Positions 23,183-30,331 of a stretch of DNA of 41,580 bases are shown here, piece by piece; position 1 is the first letter of the stretch, and every line of letters begins with the position of its first letter. This DNA comes from Helicobacter labetoulli. Its GTDB lineage: Bacteria > Campylobacterota > Campylobacteria > Campylobacterales > Helicobacteraceae. A program made the translations under genes and the position numbers. Below the pieces are notes generated by a model. The model had not been told where the DNA came from, searched no databases, and saw nothing but the letters and a program-made list of their open reading frames with translations. The stretch is from positions 1-41,580 of the forward strand of contig NZ_QXJF01000019.1 of assembly GCF_003670275.1 (NCBI RefSeq), read 5' to 3'.

Positions 23183-24205
23183 CTAGCTTTCAAGCCACTT
23201 TTGGTAGGCTAAGTATGCTTGGCTTTCTCTAAAGTTTTCATTTGGAAAACGCAAGATTTGAAGCCAGCCTTGCATATAGCCAAACACCACATCAATCTTA
23301 CCTTCTTGTATTTCAGAAATCAAACGAGAAACCTTGATATTGAACTTTTTAGCAAGTGCTTCAGCATATTGAATGTTCTCATAGACTTTTTCTATGAGCT
23401 CCAAACGCCTTTCATATCTTTCACTCTCTTTGTCGTGGATATAGCCTAGCTTCAAAGAACCTTTACCTAAGCCAAAAAGCTCAATAGGAAAAGAATTGCC
23501 TTTAGGATCTGAATTGTATTCCCAAGCTCTGCGGTATTGAATGTCACCATTGCTATGTTCTATTTTCACAAGTGAAGTCAATCCTTTTAGCGACAAGCCT
23601 TTTTTCTTGGCTTTCTCACAAGCTTGTTGGAAATCATCAGCGACAACAATCACACAATCCTTTTTCTCAAAGGCTTTGGCAATGTCTATTTTGTTGTAGT
23701 GTAGGTTTCCATACTCTCCTAGCTCTTTTGAAATTCCTGCATAGTCATACAAGTCTCTAGCAAATGGTGTAGCTCGGAAACTAAATTTCATCTCACGCAT
23801 TGGAGAAAACTCAAAAAGATATTCTTTGTCATTAGGCTCTATGAAGCTAAAACAATCTTGACTCTTTTTAACAATGTCCCAATCCTCTTTCACAAGATGT
23901 GAAGTAGGTATGCTTGGTATATTGAATATTGAAAAATGCGAACCAAGATGAATGCTTAAGTCTGCAAGAGTATAGCATTGATTTGGAATGCCAATACTTA
24001 CAGCACCATAGGTTCGTTTGAATTTTTCTTTTTTGTTTTCTCGCATATAACATCTTAGTTTTGCTGTATGGGAGATTCTTGATTTAAGCTCATCTAAGAG
24101 AGTTTTTCTTTGCTCTCTAAAAGCTTCATACTCTTGTTGTAGCTTGTTGTATTCTGCTAAAATCTTAGATGCTTTTTCATCTAAGTTCTGTCTTGATGTG
24201 CTCAT
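23183..24205 (-). CDS. Hypothetical protein of the replication operon, 340 aa
   Basis: N-terminal coiled coil (KASKILAEYNKLQQEYEAFR), a middle with several aromatic-rich stretches (YTLADLSIHLGSHFSIF; WDIVKKSQDCFSFIEPNDKE) and a C-terminal helical region with KVSRLISEIQEGKIDVVFGY. No recognised nucleotide-binding or catalytic motif. The ATG overlaps the stop of the 84-aa gene (ATGA). Its place between the origin and rep suggests a replication, partition or copy-control role. Confidence 0.55.
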   Translation of the reverse strand: MSTSRQNLDEKASKILAEYNKLQQEYEAFREQRKTLLDELKSRISHTAKLRCYMRENKKEKFKRTYGAVSIGIPNQCYTLADLSIHLGSHFSIFNIPSIPTSHLVKEDWDIVKKSQDCFSFIEPNDKEYLFEFSPMREMKFSFRATPFARDLYDYAGISKELGEYGNLHYNKIDIAKAFEKKDCVIVVADDFQQACEKAKKKGLSLKGLTSLVKIEHSNGDIQYRRAWEYNSDPKGNSFPIELFGLGKGSLKLGYIHDKESERYERRLELIEKVYENIQYAEALAKKFNIKVSRLISEIQEGKIDVVFGYMQGWLQILRFPNENFRESQAYLAYQKWLES

Positions 24206-24456
24206 TGTGCCTCTCCTTGTTTGATAAGGTTGCTGTCAAAGGAGAAGTTAGCTTTTAACCCTTCTAGCTTAAGCCACTCCTCGCTTGTGCCTTCTGTGAG
24301 CTCTGCTTCTAGCATTGCCTCCATAACGATTTCGTTGCCTTTTTTGGCAATGTTCCTAAGAATAGAAATTGCGACTTGTGTGTCGCCTTTGTTTTCTAGA
24401 ATCTTTGCTGTTTCAAGTGCAAGCGAGATGATTTGATTAATTTCTGTAACTAACAC
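24202..24456 (-). CDS. Small acidic protein, 84 aa, GTG start
   Basis: The GTG at 24454-24456 lies 6 nt after AAGGAG. A longer frame from TTG 24567 has no RBS and reads through the promoter, so it is rejected. The product starts MLVTEINQIISLALETAKIL, is helical (QVAISILRNIAKKGNEIVME) and acidic at the end. First gene of the leftward replication operon. Function unknown. Confidence 0.6.
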   Translation of the reverse strand: MLVTEINQIISLALETAKILENKGDTQVAISILRNIAKKGNEIVMEAMLEAELTEGTSEEWLKLEGLKANFSFDSNLIKQGEAQ

Positions 24457-24487
24457 TGCAAACTCCTTAAGTGGTTTTTGTGAATGT

Positions 24488-24516
24488 ATTGTGCCAAAAG
24501 GCTTAGGCTGTTTCAA
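24488..24516 (-). promoter_or_regulatory. Promoter TTGAAA-N17-CACAAT
   Basis: Minus strand: TTGAAA (24511-24516) in CTCATTTGAAA, 17-nt spacer and -10-like CACAAT (24488-24493). It drives the replication operon leftward. A TTGACT in the same TCCCATTTGA-like context lies about 60 nt upstream. Confidence 0.55.
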
Positions 24517-24599
24517 ATGAGATTTTTTGAGAGTAGAAGGCTGAATAGCTTCCTTCTTTGATAGCAAAAAATATCAAGTCAAATGGGAGGTTGTGCGGA

Positions 24600-24780
24600 A
24601 AAGTGTTCGCGTGTGCATTTTCTTATAAAACACTTATAAATAAAATATTGAATTTGATTAACTTATAAAGAAACTTATAAAAGAAACATATTATATATAT
24701 TAATGACAAGTGGGGTTGATTCACAAAATGGTGTCACAACCTTCACAAAATGGTGTCAAAAACACTAAAAAATGGCAAAA
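24600..24780. other. Putative origin of replication (iterons plus AT-rich region)
   Basis: Four copies of CTTATAAA (about 24622, 24633, 24662, 24674) lie in an AT-rich tract that could melt. Next come two identical 17-nt direct repeats, TTCACAAAATGGTGTCA (24720-24736 and 24742-24758), spaced 22 bp start to start, the typical iteron pitch of two helical turns. A degenerate third may follow near 24764. The region lies at the divergence point of leftward and rightward genes and at the head of the rep operon. Confidence 0.6.
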
Positions 24781-24884
24781 AATGTGGTTTTTGAAAAGGC
24801 GGATTTTTTCTTTGGCTGAAATTCTACTGAAAATTTAGCACCAAAGTTTGTTAGTGCTAGGCATATTTTTTTTGTGAATCATTA

Positions 24885-25194
24885 TTGACTCTGTTAATCT
24901 TTTTCAGCTAAGATCCAACCATAAATTTTTTATTTCATTCTTTCATTAGAATCGAAATCTATCGCCTCTCAAGTATTTTAATACAGAGCGCGTTTCAGCC
25001 ATCAGAGCTGATAAAGTGTGCCAAGTAGCAACCCATTTTGCACTAAGTGCAATCTTGTCTCATCAACAAGTTTAGGGCAAAGGTGTAGGAAAACCTACGA
25101 GCTACTCAGAAGTAAGACTTTAAAAAAAAGTCTTACACACTACAAGATGATTCCTTGTAGGCATAAGGGTTTTTATGCCCTTTTTTTCGGTAAG
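24885..25194 (+). ncRNA. Structured ~300-nt element, copy 1 (ncRNA, leader or single-strand promoter)
   Basis: Matches 36827-37125 in several blocks: TTTTCAGCTAAGATCCAACC then ATAAA, TATCGCC, GCGCGTT, TGCCAAGTAGC, TCTCATCAA and GGTGTAGGAAAACCTACGAG then CTAC. Conserved pairings: GTAGG-AAAA-CCTAC, TAAGAC/GTCTTA (loops differ), CTACAAG/CTTGTAG and a long-range GTAGC/GCTAC. TTGACT (24885-24890) and TAAGAT (24909-24914) are 18 nt apart, a good promoter. A GGCATA/TATGCC terminator follows. It precedes the rightward SSB-like gene block. I do not recognise a known RNA class; compare F-plasmid single-strand promoters (Frpo) as an alternative. Confidence 0.6.
25160..25187 (+). terminator. Rho-independent terminator after element copy 1
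   Basis: GGCATAA (25160-25166) pairs with TTATGCC (25173-25179), followed by C and seven Ts. This would end a transcript of about 265 nt begun near 24920. Confidence 0.6.
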
Positions 25195-25195
25195 T

Positions 25196-25380
25196 ATCTT
25201 CCATAAAGGAGATTTGCTCTGTGTATTGCAAACACGCTACACAGGTATTGTATCTCCTTGGGGGATACTCTATTACAGCAAAAAAATCTCCTTTCTGGAA
25301 GGTATTTACCTTCTCGCCTTCTCTTCGGAGTGACAAAATTTTTAAATGACTGATGGCAAAGTCGAAAGAAAGGAGTGCAA
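25196..25380 (+). promoter_or_regulatory. Structured leader of the SSB-like gene
   Basis: The family start CCATAAAGGAGATTT (about 25201) pairs with AAATCTCCTTTCTGG (about 25286-25300), closing inner hairpins (CTGTGT/ACACAG; GTATC/GATAC). GAAGGTATTTACCTTC (about 25298-25313) is a perfect 6-bp hairpin. The AAAGGAG RBS lies at about 25368-25374. No gene in this leader. Confidence 0.5.
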
Positions 25381-25890
25381 ATGAAAGCACAACAAATTTC
25401 AAGGACTTACGGACAAGAAAGAAGTTTAGGAGATATTCTCCTAAACAAGGAGAACAATTCAGTGTTTGCAACACTGGATTTTGGTTTCTTTGGAACCGTA
25501 ACTATTGGTCTTACAAAGGACAAAGAGAATGGTGGATACACCATCACGAAGTCTTATAAGACCAAAGATGGGCAAATGTCCAGCTTTAACTTGGGAAAAA
25601 CTTTCCCAGTTAAAGACAAATCGGGTAATGTCGTAGAAGGTATTACCCAAGGGCTTTTTGGGTTAATCCGTGAATATGATTCTGCAACGCAGAAAAATAT
25701 CACGAAAAATAATGATGGGCTGCAAATCACAACCCATCGGCTCAAAGAGCCAAAACAGCTCGGGGACACCAACTTCTTAAAAGTTGGCTGGATAACAGGT
25801 AGATTTGCTGTTGAAAAAACAGCAAATACTGCTGCTGAACCAGTAGAAACCCCAACCATGGATATTACAGACGAAGACATTCCGTTCTAG
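25381..25890 (+). CDS. Single-stranded DNA-binding-like protein
   Basis: 169 aa from ATG 25381 (AAAGGAG, 5-6 nt). The N-terminal region is beta-rich (VFATLDFGFFGTVTIGLTKD; FNLGKTFPVKDKSGNVVEGI; LQITTHRLKEPKQLGDTNFL), consistent with an OB-like fold. The tail ends DITDEDIPF, which has the acidic, PF-terminated tip of SSB proteins that docks DNA repair partners. Canonical SSB motifs are not obvious, so it may be a phage-type or anti-RecA-like relative. The coding sequence is packed with perfect hairpins (for example 25584-25615, 14 bp; 25861-25901, 12 bp across the stop codon). First gene of the rightward block. Confidence 0.6.
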   Translation: MKAQQISRTYGQERSLGDILLNKENNSVFATLDFGFFGTVTIGLTKDKENGGYTITKSYKTKDGQMSSFNLGKTFPVKDKSGNVVEGITQGLFGLIREYDSATQKNITKNNDGLQITTHRLKEPKQLGDTNFLKVGWITGRFAVEKTANTAAEPVETPTMDITDEDIPF

Positions 25891-25904
25891 TCTGTAATAT
25901 CTCC

Positions 25905-26078
25905 CTCCACAAAAATCCCTCAAAATTATTTCCATAAATACTTTTGTTAATCGCCTTCATTGGCGAGGATTGCTTGTGGAAAAATTTATTCCCAAAAGGG
26001 CACAACTTTACTATGCCCTTTGGGGTGTAGGTGTCTTTTTTGGAGTAAAAAACTCTAAAGAAAAAAAAAGGAGACACC
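25905..26078 (+). promoter_or_regulatory. Structured leader with sequestered ribosome-binding site
   Basis: CCCAAAAGGGC (25991-26001) pairs with GCCCTTTGGGG (26014-26024). GGTGTCT (26030-26036) pairs with AGACACC (26072-26078), directly before ATG 26079, and the neighbouring T/A runs extend the stem, so GGAG is inside it. GGAGT/ACTCT forms a small hairpin in the loop. Confidence 0.55.
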
Positions 26079-26210
26079 ATGAAAAATGGAATCAAGCGAG
26101 ATATGGCAGTTCAAGCAAACTACCGCAGGGAGATTTCTCTCCAAACGCGAGTGGTTCGTGATAGAACGAAATATACTCGTAAAGTTAAGCACAAAATTCG
26201 CTACGCGTAG
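26079..26210 (+). CDS. 43-aa basic protein, possible ArfA-like
   Basis: ATG 26079 with GGAG. Starts MKNGIKRDMAVQANYRREIS and continues LQTRVVRDRTKYTRKVKHK. The Tyr-x-Arg-Lys-x-Lys-His end faintly recalls ArfA-type ribosome-rescue factors (GSYxRKxKH), but the match is short. A perfect hairpin (CACAAAAT/ATTTTGTG with an inner CTA/TAG) spans the stop codon at 26190-26221, as in the arfA mRNA hairpin logic. Function therefore speculative. Confidence 0.45.
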   Translation: MKNGIKRDMAVQANYRREISLQTRVVRDRTKYTRKVKHKIRYA

Positions 26211-26347
26211 TGATTTTGTGTCAGTTGAGTTGGCTTTCTAATCTTTGCAAAAGGGTTAGTTAGCCTGTAATTCCGCAAGGGAGAGTTATATTTTCCCTTG
26301 TGGAGATATGACACCTCTTTAGCGTGATTGACACTGGGAGGTGTTGT
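26211..26347 (+). promoter_or_regulatory. Structured leader, RBS paired with upstream sequence
   Basis: CCGCAAGGGA (26273-26282) pairs with TCCCTTGTGG (26294-26303). ACACCTC (26311-26317) pairs with GAGGTGT (26338-26344), which covers the GGGAGG ribosome-binding site of ATG 26348. Confidence 0.55.
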
Positions 26348-26764
26348 ATGAATCTAGTGGAAAAAGTAGCTAAAAAATTGGCTACAAATTTGGCTAAAAA
26401 AGAAGCCAAAAAATCTGGGAAGGCAGAGAATCTTTGTTTTGCACTTATATTTGGACAAGTGAGTAGAGGTATTAATGCTTCTGCACACTTTATTCAAAGA
26501 GTGCAACAAAGATTTGAAGCGCAGGAGGAAGAGGAGTTGAGCGGAGCAATAGCAAGAGCTGTTAGAGCCACTCAACCTATGGAACAAGGCGGAAATCATA
26601 TTGCAAAGCCGCAAAAATACTACGATGATATGACAAATATCATTGTTGTATTAGAGCGTGCGGGGCAATTTGGGGTAAGTCTTGTGACAACCTACAAAAG
26701 GGGGCAAGAAAATCTCATCTCTGATGATGAATTTTTTGCCCTTCAATCAAGGGGGCTTATATGA
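26348..26764 (+). CDS. Hypothetical protein, DUF4258-like pattern, 138 aa
   Basis: ATG 26348 (GGGAGG upstream; an earlier start 24 nt upstream lies in the leader stem). N-terminus MNLVEKVAKKLATNLAKKEA is basic. The core SAHFIQRVQQRFEAQEEEEL followed by NIIVVLERAGQFGVSLVTTY resembles the His-x-x-x-R...VVL...VTxY pattern of small RelE/DUF4258-type RNase-fold proteins; a toxin or colicin-like nuclease is possible, but this is only a pattern match. Its stop overlaps the next ATG (ATGA). Confidence 0.5.
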   Translation: MNLVEKVAKKLATNLAKKEAKKSGKAENLCFALIFGQVSRGINASAHFIQRVQQRFEAQEEEELSGAIARAVRATQPMEQGGNHIAKPQKYYDDMTNIIVVLERAGQFGVSLVTTYKRGQENLISDDEFFALQSRGLI

Positions 26765-26955
26765 GTTTCCTTGAGATTGTAGGGATTGTAGCCTCAACCT
26801 ACTTAATTGTGGGGCTTATACTTAGTGCTTTCAGCATTAAGTATGCGTTTCACAATTTTAAAGGGAAGATAGGATTTATCCGCTTCCTCAATTTTGTTGT
26901 CTCCCAGCCATTAATTTGGCTTGAGGAGATTATAGAGGGCTTAAAAAAGCCCTAG
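26761..26955 (+). CDS. Small two-helix membrane protein, 64 aa
   Basis: Begins MSFLEIVGIVASTYLIVGLI, a membrane helix (about 4-24), then a second hydrophobic segment (IRFLNFVVSQPLIWLEEII). ATGA overlap with the preceding gene suggests coupled expression; the pair resembles a toxin-like protein plus a membrane partner. Function unknown. Confidence 0.55.
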   Translation: MSFLEIVGIVASTYLIVGLILSAFSIKYAFHNFKGKIGFIRFLNFVVSQPLIWLEEIIEGLKKP

Positions 26956-27169
26956 CACTTCGGTGCAATTTATTCCCAAGAGGGCTTAAGCTTTATGTCC
27001 TCTGGGACAAGAGCCTTCTTTGGAGTAGAAATACTTCTGGATTCAGTTTTTAGGTTCGCAAGGACATTTTTTTCTATTGTCCTTGTGGGCGGTGGAATCC
27101 TTGCGGAATGTTCCTATTCGTTGGAGAACGGATAGTTGATTCTGCTAGAAGGCAGAGAAAGGACATATT
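26956..27169 (+). promoter_or_regulatory. Structured leader of the QMDLF protein gene
   Basis: GCACTTCGGTGC near 26956 is a UUCG-capped hairpin. AAGAGGGC/GTCCTCT and CGCAAGGACA/TGTCCTTGTG hairpins follow, then CTATTCG/CGGATAG and CTGC/GCAG hairpins before AAAGGA and ATG 27170. The A-type and B-type modules (TGGAGT..ACTTCT) of the family are both present. Confidence 0.45.
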
Positions 27170-27502
27170 ATGTCAGCAACTCAAATTATTCAAATGGACC
27201 TCTTTAAAGGTGAGTTTAATGGGTTCCAAGGCTATATGGAAGCCACCACGGAATATGGCACCTTGGTGTCATTAGATCAAGTAGGTAGCAAGTTTGTTGT
27301 TACCGAATATGAGCAAGGAGAAGACGACTATTCAGTCGTCTTCGATAGTTTTGCTGAGGCGCATATTGCGTTTCGGCACTGGGTGGTGAACATCACTGCC
27401 GAAATAGAATTAAAGGAGGACGGATCGATAGGTCACTATCCCCGTCCTAAAACCGAAGAAGTTCAAACAGGGGCAACTCTGTTTGACTTTTTTGGAATCT
27501 AG
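27170..27502 (+). CDS. Hypothetical protein with beta-clamp-binding motif, 110 aa
   Basis: Starts MSATQIIQMDLFKGEFNGFQ. QMDLF (residues 8-12) matches the bacterial beta-clamp-binding consensus QL(S/D)LF. The rest is beta-rich (GYMEATTEYGTLVSLDQVGS; EYEQGEDDYSVVFDSFAEAH) and acidic. It may bind the host sliding clamp to recruit or block replication or repair enzymes (inference). AAAGGA RBS. A perfect 10-bp hairpin (27330 region, GAAGACGACT/AGTCGTCTTC) lies in the coding sequence. Confidence 0.55.
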   Translation: MSATQIIQMDLFKGEFNGFQGYMEATTEYGTLVSLDQVGSKFVVTEYEQGEDDYSVVFDSFAEAHIAFRHWVVNITAEIELKEDGSIGHYPRPKTEEVQTGATLFDFFGI

Positions 27503-27674
27503 CAAAATCCACGCTTTTGCGTGGTTTAAAATGTTCCAACAAGGGATTTTTAAACATAAGTCCCTTGTGGGGCTTTCTTGTTTAATCAATCCCTTTATGG
27601 AGTATTTTTTACTCTGGTGTCAGATTTTTTAGGACCCGAAAGGGAATTGATTGAAACAAGAAAAGGAGTTTCAG
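27503..27674 (+). promoter_or_regulatory. Leader with long stem abutting the RBS
   Basis: CAAGGGA/TCCCTTG (27540-27567). Then a long stem: CTTGTTTAATCAATCCCTTT (27577-27596) pairs with 27639-27660 (AAAGGGAATTGATTGAAACA and G) with two bulges, closing right before AAAAGGAG (27661-27668). GGAGT/ACTCT sits in the loop. Confidence 0.55.
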
Positions 27675-28172
27675 ATGGAAAAAATAAAAAATCTATTCTT
27701 CGAAATGAAGAGAGATTACGCAGAACTAAACGAAGGAAAGGTAGATGGATGGTTCTATCTATCTTTGGTCGCCGGACTAGTTCTGTCCCCAATCATTTTA
27801 GCTGGTATTCTCTATATAGAGATTCACTACTTCTTGAAGTGGAAGTGGATTCACTTTAGGGAAAAGATATCCGAGCTAAAATGGTGGATGTCTCGTAAAA
27901 AAAGCAAGCTGCTTTGGGAGTTAAAACAATTTATAAGGGAGAATATCACTTATAAATTGAGAGAACGAAGGCGAATTAAAAGAATACGCTATGTAGCTCC
28001 TACACCTGTTTCTGTTTCTGTCATCAAAAATGCAGAACCAGAAGAAAGCTCTATCAAGACTATTTCTTGGAAAGAGTGGAAAGAGAAGGTGGACGCAGAG
28101 CACGAAGACCTCGGTCATAGTGCTCAAGAAGAATACCGGCTTAGTGCGTTATACGCTGGCTGGGAAATATAG
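27675..28172 (+). CDS. Membrane protein, 165 aa
   Basis: ATG 27675 after AAAAGGAG. Starts MEKIKNLFFEMKRDYAELNE, a cytoplasmic helix. A membrane segment spans about 38-60 (FYLSLVAGLVLSPIILAGIL onward). The rest is tryptophan- and arginine-rich (KWKWIHFREKISELKWWMSR), then a charged C-terminus containing SLSALYAGWEI-like residues. No family recognised. Confidence 0.55.
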   Translation: MEKIKNLFFEMKRDYAELNEGKVDGWFYLSLVAGLVLSPIILAGILYIEIHYFLKWKWIHFREKISELKWWMSRKKSKLLWELKQFIRENITYKLRERRRIKRIRYVAPTPVSVSVIKNAEPEESSIKTISWKEWKEKVDAEHEDLGHSAQEEYRLSALYAGWEI

Positions 28173-28182
28173 AGGAGAAAAA

Positions 28183-28635
28183 ATGGACAAATTAACCTTA
28201 AACATTTTAAAGGAGCTAAACAGCTCCTATGGAACAGAGTGGTTATCTTTTAGCGACAAGGGCTTAACCTTGCACTATAAGGGAGCTTTAAAAGAGTTTA
28301 TTGAGGAGAATGAAATTTCTTCCGAAATGGACTTCGACAGATTTTTTTGGGACTTCAGAGATGAAGTTCTAATTAAAAATGGGCTAGATGAAATTTCATT
28401 CTCCATGGGCAACGATCTCTTGTATTGTTGCGGCTTTGGGCTCACAAACGCCCCATTATTCGGATTCGGAGGTGAATTGGGTGTAGAAGATATGCCCGTT
28501 AAATATACCTTTCTGTTTTTCAACCGCTATCAGGTGGTTGATTGGGTAGAGGAGCTTCTAAAATGTGGCGAAGTCACTTTCGAAACCTTTGTGGATAACA
28601 CAGAGGCATACGAAGCTTCACTAGATTTTGAATAA
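28183..28635 (+). CDS. Hypothetical acidic protein, 150 aa
   Basis: ATG 28183 (GAGGAG upstream). Starts MDKLTLNILKELNSSYGTEW; acidic and aromatic (MDFDRFFWDFRDEVLIKNGL; FFNRYQVVDWVEELL), a soluble beta/alpha protein with two cysteines (YCCGFGL). No family recognised. Its small size, acidity and hairpin-rich coding are typical of the neighbouring genes and would suit a DNA-mimic-like or regulatory role (inference). Confidence 0.55.
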   Translation: MDKLTLNILKELNSSYGTEWLSFSDKGLTLHYKGALKEFIEENEISSEMDFDRFFWDFRDEVLIKNGLDEISFSMGNDLLYCCGFGLTNAPLFGFGGELGVEDMPVKYTFLFFNRYQVVDWVEELLKCGEVTFETFVDNTEAYEASLDFE

Positions 28636-28676
28636 GGGGATTAGCCTACAAGATAGCACAAAAAAAGGAGTGCAAA

Positions 28677-28928
28677 GTGACAAAAAAAATAAAAGAAAGA
28701 ATGAAAAATGGCGAATATGGTATCACTTCAAGTGGTATCGATTACGACATTTTTGTGAACGATGAGACTTTTTTCGTTGTTGTTTCTACTCAATGTAGAA
28801 AATTCAACGAAAAAAGCAAGCAAGTGGTTCCTGAATATCAGGAACTCACTAGTTATGTTTTTAAAGATGAAGCTTCGGCGATTCATGAGTTTGCTTCTAT
28901 TTTAGAAGCAAATGGAATCAGCCTATAA
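28677..28928 (+). CDS. Hypothetical protein, 83 aa, GTG start
   Basis: GTG 28677 with AAAAGGAG 6 nt upstream. Product starts MTKKIKERMKNGEYGITSSG, then beta-like YDIFVNDETFFVVVSTQ, then a helical acidic end (DEASAIHEFASILEANGISL). No family recognised. Confidence 0.55.
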   Translation: MTKKIKERMKNGEYGITSSGIDYDIFVNDETFFVVVSTQCRKFNEKSKQVVPEYQELTSYVFKDEASAIHEFASILEANGISL

Positions 28929-28943
28929 GTTTGTGTCCTAAAA

Positions 28944-29027
28944 AGCACTGAGCAAGCCATAAGGCAGTATTTTTCTGCCTATGGCAGAAGTGCTGTCTTT
29001 TTGGCAAATTAGCCAAAAGGAGTAAAA
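28944..29027 (+). promoter_or_regulatory. Class-3 leader, copy 1
   Basis: Shares about 75 nt with 33245-33330: nested AGCACT/AGTGCT and CCATAAGGCAG/CTGCCTATGG hairpin, then CTTTTTGGC (28997-29005) pairing with GCCAAAAGG (29012-29020) at the ribosome-binding site of the Cas4-like gene. Confidence 0.65.
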
Positions 29028-29975
29028 ATGGCAACAAACGAAAAATTCTTGAATTTTTTAGAGAGTGGCATCAAAGCCTTCTCTAAGGCAAATACAGAAG
29101 CGACCCTAGGGGATCGCTCCACCTATGTCGGTTCGTCCGATATAGGACAATGTCCGCGCAAGGCATATCTTACCAAAACTCAGCCCACTGAGGCTAGTTT
29201 TCAGCAAGAATTAGTGTTCTTGCGAGGACACATGGCGGAGAATGTGATCCGTTTAGGATTGCAAGGTGGAAGAGTTCCATTTGAAGAACAGGTCGAGGTG
29301 GCTGGTGAAGGTGATCATGCTTTTATTAAAACCCACATCGATTTTGTTGTTGATATGGGGCAGGAAAGTGTCGTTGTTGAGTGCAAAAGCACCAACGCGA
29401 TACCAGAAACTCCATACTTAAGTTGGATTTTACAAGTCCAGCTTCAAATGGGACTTCTCCGTAAAAGTAAAAAGGTTGAGCGCGGCATTATTGCTGTAAT
29501 CAACCTAAACACAGGGCTCTTAGAGGCGTTTGATATTCCTTATTCTGAGGAAATGTTTCAAATGGCACTTGATAGAGCCAAAAACTTGTGGGAAGCTTTG
29601 GAAACAAAGCAAGAGCCACAAGGGGAAGTAGGAAATCTTTGCAGTTTCTGTGCCTACAAGGCTACTTGTCATGCGCTCCACAAGGGTGCGGATAGCTTGC
29701 CTTTGGAATTAGAGCAAGATGCTCTAAGGTATGCGGAGTTGCAAAAGGCACAGAAAGATGCCCAAAAAGAGGCGGATGGGCTTAAATCTAAGCTTGTGGA
29801 CTTTATGAGTGCCACAAACACGAAAAAAGTTCAGGTGCAAGATTTAAGTATTTCCTATAGCCTCATGAAAGGGCGAGTGGGAGTTGACTCTAAGGCATTA
29901 GCCGAGCAACACCCAGAGATATTTGAAACCCTCAAAACCGTAGGTAAAGACTATGGTATGTTGAGGATTTCTTAA
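29028..29975 (+). CDS. PD-(D/E)XK nuclease with Fe-S cysteines (Cas4/RecB-like)
   Basis: 315 aa. N-terminal CPRKAYL and a C-terminal cluster NLCSFCAYKATCHAL give four cysteines placed as in Cas4/AddB Fe-S nucleases. RecB-type motifs: GHMAENV (metal/His region), HIDFVVD, VECKST (D/ExK core), LQVQLQMGLL (QxxxY-like helix). Family activity: metal-dependent 5' exonuclease, here the likely partner of the Bet recombinase in a Red-like set. C-terminal 100 residues are helical (AQKDAQKEADGLKSKLVDFM). AAAAGGAG RBS, class-3 leader. Confidence 0.85.
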   Translation: MATNEKFLNFLESGIKAFSKANTEATLGDRSTYVGSSDIGQCPRKAYLTKTQPTEASFQQELVFLRGHMAENVIRLGLQGGRVPFEEQVEVAGEGDHAFIKTHIDFVVDMGQESVVVECKSTNAIPETPYLSWILQVQLQMGLLRKSKKVERGIIAVINLNTGLLEAFDIPYSEEMFQMALDRAKNLWEALETKQEPQGEVGNLCSFCAYKATCHALHKGADSLPLELEQDALRYAELQKAQKDAQKEADGLKSKLVDFMSATNTKKVQVQDLSISYSLMKGRVGVDSKALAEQHPEIFETLKTVGKDYGMLRIS

Positions 29976-29994
29976 TCAAACAAAAGGAGTAAAA

Positions 29995-30330
29995 ATGTTT
30001 GGTTTGTTAAATATTAAAAGCAAGGACATTCAAAACAATGTTCTTGCAAGTTTCAACTATTGCAAATTAAAAAATGCAATAGTTGAAAATGGTATAGCTG
30101 ACGAGCTTTTTACGCACATTGGCTATGTGACTTCTAAGGAGGGTTTGCTTGCAAATGTCTACCTTTTGAAGTTGGGAAAATTAGAGTTTTTAGTCAGCGA
30201 TGGCTATAAGCTCTACAAAGACAGGCTCTCTAGCGAGTCTAAGGACGAGTTCCTTAGAATTGTGAGGGAGTCTAGGGGCGTTGAGACTCTGACAAAGTCT
30301 CTGAGAGAATTAATTTTCAAGGAGGCTTAG
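29995..30330 (+). CDS. Hypothetical protein, 111 aa
   Basis: Starts MFGLLNIKSKDIQNNVLASF (AAAAGGAG RBS). Alternating alpha/beta (LFTHIGYVTSKEGLLANVYL), charged C-terminus. A perfect 11-bp hairpin (30054-30064 with 30075-30085) lies in the coding region. It lies 20 nt behind the Cas4-like gene. No family recognised. Confidence 0.55.
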   Translation: MFGLLNIKSKDIQNNVLASFNYCKLKNAIVENGIADELFTHIGYVTSKEGLLANVYLLKLGKLEFLVSDGYKLYKDRLSSESKDEFLRIVRESRGVETLTKSLRELIFKEA

Positions 30331-30331
30331 T

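Noticed and set aside
24457-24567. N-terminal extension of the 84-aa gene from TTG 24567
   Set aside because: It would read through the promoter at 24488-24516 and has no ribosome-binding site; GTG 24456 with AAGGAG is better.
24720-24758. The two 17-nt repeats as a CRISPR fragment
   Set aside because: Only two units with a 5-nt gap, no spacer-sized intervals and no cas genes; an iteron reading fits better.
24885-25194. Known RNA classes (RNase P, tmRNA, 6S, hammerhead)
   Set aside because: None of their conserved cores can be found in either copy.
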